Assembly (NCBI GenBank): GCA_001789445.1
Contig: MFZQ01000025.1
Span: 1-37,986, forward strand
Length of the DNA stretch: 37,986 bases
Source of the DNA: Candidatus Roizmanbacteria bacterium RIFCSPHIGHO2_02_FULL_40_13b
Lineage (GTDB): Bacteria > Patescibacteriota > Microgenomatia > UBA1406 > HO2-37-13b
Direction: 5' to 3'
Position 1 is the first letter of the stretch; each line of letters starts with the position of its first letter. The position numbers and the translations under genes are program-made. Shown in pieces: positions 31,671-37,986 of the stretch. The notes below the pieces were generated by a model. It did not search any database and was not told the origin of the DNA. It saw only the letters and a list, made by a program, of their open reading frames with translations.

Positions 31671-32147
31671 TTATCTTTCTTCAGGATTTGGATAGGCTAA
31701 AAATTTAGTTAATATTGCATTTGTGTTAACTAAAGGGGTTTCAATAAATGATATCAAAGATGTCCATTCATCAGGATCAATAGGTTCTCCGAAATTCCAG
31801 CGTTCCTCATATGTCAGATCTGAAGGTGGAGGATTATGAGCATATTCGATTTTCTTAGCATCATCTAAGTCAATATTAAACTCAACTGAATCAGAGCTTG
31901 ATGCTCCAATAATTCTTAGCTCTGCTCTTTCTGGCCTATCCCCGAATTTGGGGTTGTGTGTAAATACGAAATGCGGAGCACCTTTTACTGTAACTCCTTT
32001 TGATTTGATTCCAGCCATGTTAGCTTTCTCATCACCAACAATATTCTCAATTATTCTTATCGTTGCTTCTCGCTGGGCTCTTTGTTCAACTAATACGTCT
32101 ACTTCTCCTTCTTCAGGCATATAATTGAGTATAGCATATAAATACAA
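31671..32147 (-). CDS. hypothetical protein
   Basis: ORF of 158 aa; no family recognised; divergent from the LysM gene. Confidence 0.6.
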   Translation of the reverse strand: MYLYAILNYMPEEGEVDVLVEQRAQREATIRIIENIVGDEKANMAGIKSKGVTVKGAPHFVFTHNPKFGDRPERAELRIIGASSSDSVEFNIDLDDAKKIEYAHNPPPSDLTYEERWNFGEPIDPDEWTSLISFIETPLVNTNAILTKFLAYPNPEER

Positions 32148-32214
32148 TGAATCTATTTATTTTTCTACAGCTTATAACATTCATTCTGATATAGTTCTTA
32201 ATACATTGACCCCG

Positions 32215-32243
32215 TTGCAATGTTCTGAATCTCTCTTTATAAT
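32215..32243 (+). promoter_or_regulatory. candidate sigma70-like promoter of the LysM gene
   Basis: TTGCAA (32215-32220), 17-bp spacer, TATAAT (32238-32243), 32 bp before the ATG at 32276. Confidence 0.45.
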
Positions 32244-32275
32244 CCAATTATTAGTAAATATAGTAAAACTATTGT

Positions 32276-32833
32276 ATGGCACGAAGAAGTAAAGCTGTAA
32301 AATCTCCTGGAAGACGCGTAAACAAACAAACTGCTATTAACAATTACCAATCAATGATTGTGGGCCTTTTGGTATTCCTTGTCGGTCTAGGAATTGTCTA
32401 CAAAGTCATCATTTCCAAAATTCAGAATAATCAAAAACTACCAGGCGCATCTATTGAATTAACACAGGAAGCATCAGAAAAAGGAGTTCACATTGTAAAA
32501 GAAGGTGAAACATTGTGGCAGATTGCAGAAAACGAGACTGGATCGGGATACAAATCACCCGAGATTGCCAAAGCAAACAAGCTTACCGATCCAAATCATA
32601 TAGAGGTTGGGCAAAAAATTGTTATTCCTACACTCGAAACGCCAGCTGATCAAACTCAAAAACCAAGTATTACTGCAGCTAAATATACGGTTCAAGAAGG
32701 AGATACACTGTGGGACATCTCAATTCGAGCGTACGGAAATGGATTCCGCTGGCCAGAAATTGCAAAAGTAAACAATATTCCAAATCCTGATCTCATTTAT
32801 GTAGGAAATACACTCATTCTGCCGGGGAAATAG
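32276..32833 (+). CDS. membrane-anchored protein with two LysM domains
   Basis: N-terminal TM, then HIVKEGETLWQIAENETGSGYKSPEIAKANKLTDPNHIEVGQKIVIP and YTVQEGDTLWDISIRAYGNGFRWPEIAKVNNIPNPDLIYVGNTLILP. Confidence 0.92.
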   Translation: MARRSKAVKSPGRRVNKQTAINNYQSMIVGLLVFLVGLGIVYKVIISKIQNNQKLPGASIELTQEASEKGVHIVKEGETLWQIAENETGSGYKSPEIAKANKLTDPNHIEVGQKIVIPTLETPADQTQKPSITAAKYTVQEGDTLWDISIRAYGNGFRWPEIAKVNNIPNPDLIYVGNTLILPGK

Positions 32834-32854
32834 AAATGCTATAATTTTACTACT

Positions 32855-32926
32855 GCAGCGGTAGTTCAGTGGTAGAATGTCTCCTTCCCAAGGAGAAGGT
32901 CGCGGGTTCAACTCCCGTCCGCTGCT
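32855..32926 (+). tRNA. tRNA-Gly(CCC)
   Basis: GCAGCGGTAGTTCAGTGGTAGAATGTCTCCTTCCCAAGGAGAAGGTCGCGGGTTCAACTCCCGTCCGCTGCT; TATAAT at 32840-32845. Confidence 0.95.
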
Positions 32927-33036
32927 CTGAAGGCACTGGCGGGCAGTCAAGGATGAGCGCGGGATCCGATTCCCCTCACCCGCTCATCCGCCTTACGGGC
33001 GAGATGAGCGAGGCTCGACGAAAGTCGGCCCGGTCA

Positions 33037-34419
33037 TTATCCAAACAGCGCCCAAATAGTTGCGCCTCCGGCAACGACCATAATAAGGGTAACCGCCCAT
33101 CCAAAAAGCGTAGTTATCGCGTGATTTTTAAAACTTCCCATAATTTTTTCATTACTACTCATGAGAACGATAAATACTAGAATGACAGGTGCAATAAGTC
33201 CATTCAAGACTGCCGAGTAAATAAGCGCTTTAATTGGATCTATTCCCACAAAATTCATAACAAGTCCAATAATCATAGAAATCATGATTGCCCCATAAAA
33301 TGCACTTGCCCGTTTCAGCTTCTTATGAAGTCCAAATTTCCACCCAAAGCTTTCTGAAAGTGCATAGGACGATGATCCGGCAAGTATGGGAACCGCAAGG
33401 AGCCCGGTTCCTACAATACCAAAAGTGAACAAAAGATATGCGAATTCCCCCGCAAGCGGGCGAAGTGCCGCGGCCGCTTGTTCTGCCGATGTAATATCAG
33501 TAATTCCAGCAGTAAAGAGTGTAGCCGCACAGGTGGCGATAATAAAGTACATAACGAGGTTTGAAATAAACATTCCTGACCATACATCAACTCTCATTGA
33601 ACGTATATCTCGCTTCGTCACTTCCTGCCTATCTCGAATGGTCAATTTTCCATCAAGGATGCTTTCTTCGACTTCCTGCGAGGTTTGCCAGAAAAATAAA
33701 TACGGTGAAATGGTTGTTCCTAAAATTGCGCAAATGAGGATGATTTGTTCACGAGTTCCTGAAATTTCTGGGAAAAGTGTGTGTTTAAGTAGTAGCAGGG
33801 GCGAATTATGAACTAACAGACCGGACAAAACATATGAAACTAAAATAAGTGCGAGATATTTCAAATATTTTGCATATTTTTCATAGGTGCTATATATCTG
33901 CATTCCGAGGCTCAAAATAGTGAAAAAAATAATTAGCACTGTAAACGAGATATTTGGAAAAATAAGCTGACTTGCCTTAGCCATGGCACCCAAGTCTGCG
34001 CCAATATTGAATGTGTTTGTTATAAATAGTAGTAGTGTGATCACATAAAGTACCCAACGGGGATAGTGTTTTCGAATGTTTGCGGCCAGCCCCCGTCCAG
34101 ATACCATACCCAGCCGTGCACACATCTCTTGGACAAGCGCCATAAGCGGAAAGGTGAATCCAGCAAGCCACAACAGCTGCAAGCCATATTGCGCCCCAGC
34201 TTGGGAATAGGTAGCAATTCCCGAAGGATCGTCATCTGCCGCCCCAGTCGTAAGTCCCGGTCCTAAATTTTTCCAGAATTTATTGGCGCCCTTTACTCGC
34301 TTCTGGTCAGTTATTTTCTGTGCAAAGTCTCGAGACGCTTGTACTGTGGAATCAAGTGCTACCGCTGGTGCGCTCACAACTTTTTCAAAGTTATCCGGAT
34401 TCATAATAGATATACTCAT
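33037..34419 (-). CDS. Nramp-family divalent metal cation transporter
   Basis: LGPGLTTGAADDDPSGIATYSQAGAQYG (the DPSG variant of the Nramp TM1 DPGN motif); ~11 hydrophobic segments. Confidence 0.88.
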   Translation of the reverse strand: MSISIMNPDNFEKVVSAPAVALDSTVQASRDFAQKITDQKRVKGANKFWKNLGPGLTTGAADDDPSGIATYSQAGAQYGLQLLWLAGFTFPLMALVQEMCARLGMVSGRGLAANIRKHYPRWVLYVITLLLFITNTFNIGADLGAMAKASQLIFPNISFTVLIIFFTILSLGMQIYSTYEKYAKYLKYLALILVSYVLSGLLVHNSPLLLLKHTLFPEISGTREQIILICAILGTTISPYLFFWQTSQEVEESILDGKLTIRDRQEVTKRDIRSMRVDVWSGMFISNLVMYFIIATCAATLFTAGITDITSAEQAAAALRPLAGEFAYLLFTFGIVGTGLLAVPILAGSSSYALSESFGWKFGLHKKLKRASAFYGAIMISMIIGLVMNFVGIDPIKALIYSAVLNGLIAPVILVFIVLMSSNEKIMGSFKNHAITTLFGWAVTLIMVVAGGATIWALFG

Positions 34420-34487
34420 ATTAAGATAAAAACCGTGATAAATTCAAGTAGGAATGTTGTATAATTTAATGCGGAGTTGCCGATGTA

Positions 34488-34507
34488 CCTGCCTGCCGGC
34501 AGGCAGG
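34488..34507. repeat. perfect 20-bp palindrome CCTGCCTGCCGGCAGGCAGG (copy 1)
   Basis: Identical to 35876-35895. Confidence 0.95.
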
Positions 34508-34527
34508 GCTCAGTTCGACTGGACCTA

Positions 34528-34599
34528 GCCGTCCTAGCTCAATGGTAGAGCAAACGCATCGTAAGCGTTAGGTTATCGGTTCAAGTCCGATGGACGGCT
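34528..34599 (+). tRNA. tRNA-Thr(CGT)
   Basis: GCCGTCCTAGCTCAATGGTAGAGCAAACGCATCGTAAGCGTTAGGTTATCGGTTCAAGTCCGATGGACGGCT; anticodon loop ATCGTAA. Confidence 0.94.
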
Positions 34600-34616
34600 C
34601 CCAAATAAACACTGAT

Positions 34617-35318
34617 ATGATTGAATATAGAAATTCTCGAAGCAAAAAACAACGGCAAAATATAATTTTACTTTCAATTTTTGCAGTATTATTAATAATT
34701 TTTTTATTTACCTTTGGATTTAATCTACTTATAAATACAACACTTTTCATTGCGAATCTAACCAATAATTCCAACAAGTCGCAAGTAAACAAAAATGATG
34801 AATTTGTACTCGCTCCCGAATTGTTCTCACTTTCCGATGCTACTAGTTCTGCACAATTAGTTATAAATGGTACAGCCCAAAAAAATTCAAAACTTTCATT
34901 TTATGTTAATGGGCAAAAACAAAAAGAAATTATTATCGATGCGGACACATTTGAAGATGAGCTTACGCTTCAAAAAGGACAAAATGAAATTTACGTGCAA
35001 ATGGACATAGCCAAAGATACCATATCGAAAAAATCAGATACCTATCACATCGTGTACCTTGATCAAAAACCAAGACTAGAACTCGCATTCCCATCGGACG
35101 GGTTTAGAACAAATAAAAGCGATATAACAGTTTCTGGCAGTACAGATTCAGGAGTAAGTATTCGAGTAAATGGGTCTCCCGTCACATTGTCTTCTGATTC
35201 TAAATTTAATCAGACGTTACAGCTTTCAGATGGAGAAAATAAAATAGTAATAACTGCAACAGATCAGGCAGGAAACACGGAAACTAAAGAGTTAACGATC
35301 ACCCTCGAACGCGATTAA
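34617..35318 (+). CDS. membrane-anchored protein with bacterial Ig-like repeats
   Basis: N-terminal TM; PRLELAFPSDGFRTNKSDITVSGSTDSGVSIRVNGSPVTLSSDSKFNQTLQLSDGENKIVITATDQAGNTETKELTITL. Start at MIEYRN (34617) avoids overlap with tRNA-Thr. Confidence 0.8.
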   Translation: MIEYRNSRSKKQRQNIILLSIFAVLLIIFLFTFGFNLLINTTLFIANLTNNSNKSQVNKNDEFVLAPELFSLSDATSSAQLVINGTAQKNSKLSFYVNGQKQKEIIIDADTFEDELTLQKGQNEIYVQMDIAKDTISKKSDTYHIVYLDQKPRLELAFPSDGFRTNKSDITVSGSTDSGVSIRVNGSPVTLSSDSKFNQTLQLSDGENKIVITATDQAGNTETKELTITLERD

Positions 35319-36443
35319 AACCAAGAAAATTACTAGAACAAAGTTTGAAAGAAATACATTGTCAAAAAGTGAAGTGCTGGCAACTATTACTATAAATACT
35401 TTTTCCAGGATTGTTCCTTTTCTATAAATCGAATGTAGTAAATACATAAAAGCAAGAAGTCCAAAAACACCAGCTGTCGCAAAAATTGTCACAAAACTCG
35501 AAGAAAATGCTCCTCCCCCGTGACTTGCGGGTTCCTTAAACTCTCGGAGATGATTATATCCTATTCCGAGAACTGGATGTTTTATCGCAAGAGCAATTCC
35601 TCTTTTCACATCCTCAATCCGCGAACCGATAGAATATGTTCGTTCAAGCCGCACACTTTCCCCACTCGGCCGTGGAAGCATTGGCAGTAATAAAAAAAAT
35701 AACAATAAAACAACGTATATCAATTTTCTCACTTCGATTATTCGAATAATCGAATAAATACATCCTAGTACAAATCCAATATACGTGATTCGAGAATAGG
35801 TGAGGAGAATAAGGATGAAGAGAGATAGAGTAGTGGAGTAGTGGAGAAGTCGAGATTGAGAGGTGGAGAGATGGACCTGCCTGCCGGCAGGCAGGGAGCT
35901 GGAGGTTTTAAGAAAATTCCAGAAAAAAAGGAGAGTAAGTGTTACACCTAGCGGAGTTACGTCAAAATATGTTCCAAAAACACGAAACTCATGCGGGTCC
36001 CAGCCAAAATTGATAAGCGGTAAAAGGCTTGGAAAAAGAATATATTGTATTGTTGAAAGAACTATTGTTAGAAGTGTAAAAAAGATGAGACCAGAGTACA
36101 TATCCTCTTTAGGTATTTTTCGTAGTGAATAGAAGAATATAAAGTACAGGACAAGACGAACTAAATAGAGAAAAGCTACTAGGTTACTCTGTAATGAATG
36201 GAAAGGTAAAGAAATGAGAAGACTAACTCCTAAAGTTCCCAAAAAAAGCGATAGGGGAATGTTCTTTTTGATAAAAGTCAAAACTGTAAATTTCTGAAGT
36301 CTTATGTTTTTTGAGGCTAAAAAAATGATAAAAAACATGACAATTTCATGAATATAGAACGCTTGAGATCCTGAAAAGGGGATTCGTTGCAATTGGCCCA
36401 GGGAAAGAAAAAAGAAAAATAAATATAAAAGTCTACTTATCAT
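35292..36443 (-). CDS. O-antigen ligase/polymerase-like polytopic membrane protein
   Basis: Multiple TM segments, LTYSRITYIGFVLG and HPVLGIGYNHLREF motifs of the Wzy/ligase family. Confidence 0.75.
   Translation of the reverse strand: MISRLLYLFFFFLSLGQLQRIPFSGSQAFYIHEIVMFFIIFLASKNIRLQKFTVLTFIKKNIPLSLFLGTLGVSLLISLPFHSLQSNLVAFLYLVRLVLYFIFFYSLRKIPKEDMYSGLIFFTLLTIVLSTIQYILFPSLLPLINFGWDPHEFRVFGTYFDVTPLGVTLTLLFFWNFLKTSSSLPAGRQVHLSTSQSRLLHYSTTLSLFILILLTYSRITYIGFVLGCIYSIIRIIEVRKLIYVVLLLFFLLLPMLPRPSGESVRLERTYSIGSRIEDVKRGIALAIKHPVLGIGYNHLREFKEPASHGGGAFSSSFVTIFATAGVFGLLAFMYLLHSIYRKGTILEKVFIVIVASTSLFDNVFLSNFVLVIFLVLIAFEGDR
35876..35895. repeat. perfect 20-bp palindrome CCTGCCTGCCGGCAGGCAGG (copy 2, inside CDS)
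   Basis: Translated as LPAGRQV within the O-antigen-ligase-like ORF. Confidence 0.95.
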
Positions 36444-37219
36444 GCAGATTGTTTTAAAAACAACTTACTTCGCACTAAAAAAGAATGAAAACTCATCATG
36501 AAGCTGTACACAAATCCCGCGGGGCCATCCAAAAATCCTAATTTGATACCATAGGTGTACCAGAACTTACCAAATGGGTAGAGAACAATCTGAAATACAT
36601 TCGTTCGTGTTCCCTGTTTGTGAAGCTCAAGAGCTCGAATTGTTGAATATTTATTAATTGACTTCAAAAACTCTGCAATGCTTTGGTGTGGATAGTGATT
36701 AATAAATCCATTCAAATGTCCAGTCTCCCCTGTTGACTTAAATTGTTCATGCACCGCCCCTACCCACTTCCCACTCCCCTTTTTTACCAATCGAATAATT
36801 CCAGTTGTTCGAGCGCTGTGAGTTTCTCCATATTTGAGTTCTTTACCCCAAAAAAAATCTCTACGTTTCATATAATACGCAATAATCTTGTCATTATGGA
36901 TTCCCGCCTTCGCGGGAATGACATCCTTGTCATTCTGGAGCGTAGCGATAGAATCTGGAGATCCTATCCCTGCGGCCTTCAGCCTCCGGTCCAGGATGAC
37001 AGATAGCTCATTTGATAGTTCTTCATCACTATCAATAAAAAGTACCCAATCATTTTTAGCTTTCTTCATCCCTTCATTTCGAGCAGAAGAAAAGTCATCG
37101 TCAACTGGAATTGTTAGGATTTCATCGCAAAAAGAAAGTGAATCACGTAGTTTTTTTGTAAATGAATCCTCACTTGAAGAAAGTATGACAGTGGTAATCA
37201 TTAACTTATTGTACAGCAA
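36440..37219 (-). CDS. glycosyltransferase family 2 (WaaE/KdtX-like)
   Basis: DEILTIPVDDDFSSARNEGMKKAKNDWVLFIDSDEELSNEL, MKRRDFFWGKELKYGE, GKWVGAVHEQF. Confidence 0.88.
   Translation of the reverse strand: MLYNKLMITTVILSSSEDSFTKKLRDSLSFCDEILTIPVDDDFSSARNEGMKKAKNDWVLFIDSDEELSNELSVILDRRLKAAGIGSPDSIATLQNDKDVIPAKAGIHNDKIIAYYMKRRDFFWGKELKYGETHSARTTGIIRLVKKGSGKWVGAVHEQFKSTGETGHLNGFINHYPHQSIAEFLKSINKYSTIRALELHKQGTRTNVFQIVLYPFGKFWYTYGIKLGFLDGPAGFVYSFMMSFHSFLVRSKLFLKQSA
36890..37003. repeat. composite palindromic repeat inserted in frame in the glycosyltransferase CDS
   Basis: ttcccgccttcgcgggaatgaca plus tgtcattctggagcgtagcgatagaatct plus gatcctatccctgcggccttcagcctccggtccaggatgacag; near-copy in the atpD-atpC spacer. 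Confidence 0.85.
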
Positions 37220-37221
37220 AT

Positions 37222-37827
37222 TTAGATTCCTGTGAAGAAGCTCACGCGAGCTTTACCTTTTTGTAGCTGGTACCAAGCTAGAAATGCTTGGCGAAGTTTA
37301 GTTCGATAAATAGTATCACGTATTGCAAGTAGTTGACTTTGGTAGATTGCCCCCCTCCCTTTTTTAACACGATTTATTGTAAAGTACTCATTTATTTCCT
37401 CATCAGTCACTTTTATAGTACTTTTTAGCATTTTTTCAATAGACATTTGAATTCGTAGTTCTTTTTCAAATTGTGCTTTTGTTTGACGATTGGCAATTAG
37501 AATTGATTCGAACGTTGTTTTTTTTTGAAGTAACTGTTTTTTTATATCTGCGATTTTTATTGCAAGTTCCTTATCAGTTACTTCAATTTTTTTTCCTGCA
37601 AGAGATTGTTCAATAAGTTTTTCACTCACCAGTGTTTCAAGTACTTGTTGCCCGCTTGTAAGAGCAAGTCGGTGAACAAATTCTCCACTAGAAATATATT
37701 GGTTATTTACTCGAGCAATTGGAATGAAGCTTTTGAATTTAAAACCAATAATAAACGTTATAAGCCCGTACAGAATAAGATATACCGCAGTCTTTTGCCT
37801 TTGTGTAAGCTCTCTCCAGTTTTTCAT
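37222..37827 (-). CDS. SurA N-terminal-like chaperone domain protein, lacking a PPIase domain
   Basis: TM anchor, then ISSGEFVHRLALTSGQQVLETLVSEKLIEQSLAGKKIEVTDKELAIKIADIKKQL...ITDEEINEYF-like pattern. Confidence 0.75.
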   Translation of the reverse strand: MKNWRELTQRQKTAVYLILYGLITFIIGFKFKSFIPIARVNNQYISSGEFVHRLALTSGQQVLETLVSEKLIEQSLAGKKIEVTDKELAIKIADIKKQLLQKKTTFESILIANRQTKAQFEKELRIQMSIEKMLKSTIKVTDEEINEYFTINRVKKGRGAIYQSQLLAIRDTIYRTKLRQAFLAWYQLQKGKARVSFFTGI

Positions 37828-37986
37828 GGAGATATTATAGCATATTATTTAAAAAGAAAAGAATAGCTTTTTTTCTCTTTATTTTGTCCCAGTAATGCGT
37901 CTGAAAATCCTGATCTAGTCTTATTTCTTTCCATTATAAATGATCCCAGTTGACTTACATTTTTTGTTTTGAAATACTGAAATTAT

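Noticed and set aside
32869-33180. ORF 32869..33180 (+) and ORF 32720..32950 (-)
   Set aside because: Both overlap tRNA-Gly and flanking genes; sequence explained by tRNA and GC-rich spacer.
33425-33480. GC-rich ccccgcaagcggg within the Nramp gene as another inserted element
   Set aside because: The encoded EQAAAALRPLAGEFAYLLF fits a normal Nramp segment, so an insertion is not needed to explain it.
37848-37934. Tiny minus-strand ORF MERNKTRSGFSDALLGQNKEKKSYSFLFK at the right edge
   Set aside because: Only 29 aa and near the window edge; not supportable as a gene without flanking sequence.

Overview
The window is a compact bacterial chromosome segment with mostly minus-strand housekeeping genes and no phage, plasmid or CRISPR module. 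Gene content and repeat style suggest Patescibacteria/CPR; this is inference only. Main content: sugar-phosphate enzymes, holA-like, adk-like, rplS, pyrG, topA, a stand-alone 23S rRNA with an upstream tRNA-Ala but no adjacent 16S or 5S, a complete F-type ATPase operon, dnaE, gatCAB, nth, htpX, lemA, a LysM protein, an Nramp transporter, and cell-surface polysaccharide genes at the right end. tRNAs seen: Glu(TTC), Ala(TGC), Asp(GTC), Gly(CCC), Thr(CGT). The most interesting layer is small palindromic repeats. (i) tRNA genes are accompanied by partial tRNA copies split by GC-rich inserts. The clearest is tRNA-Glu, where a 21-nt copy of the tRNA 5' end, split by exactly 72 bp, lies on the far side of a small GIY-YIG nuclease gene. 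(ii) Near-identical CCCGCC-N3-GGCGGG hairpins recur at several sites in the 23S gene. (iii) Intergenic repeat families appear in frame inside gatA, gatB, a glycosyltransferase and an O-antigen-ligase-like gene, resembling in principle Rickettsia palindromic elements. All calls were made by eye, without database searches.
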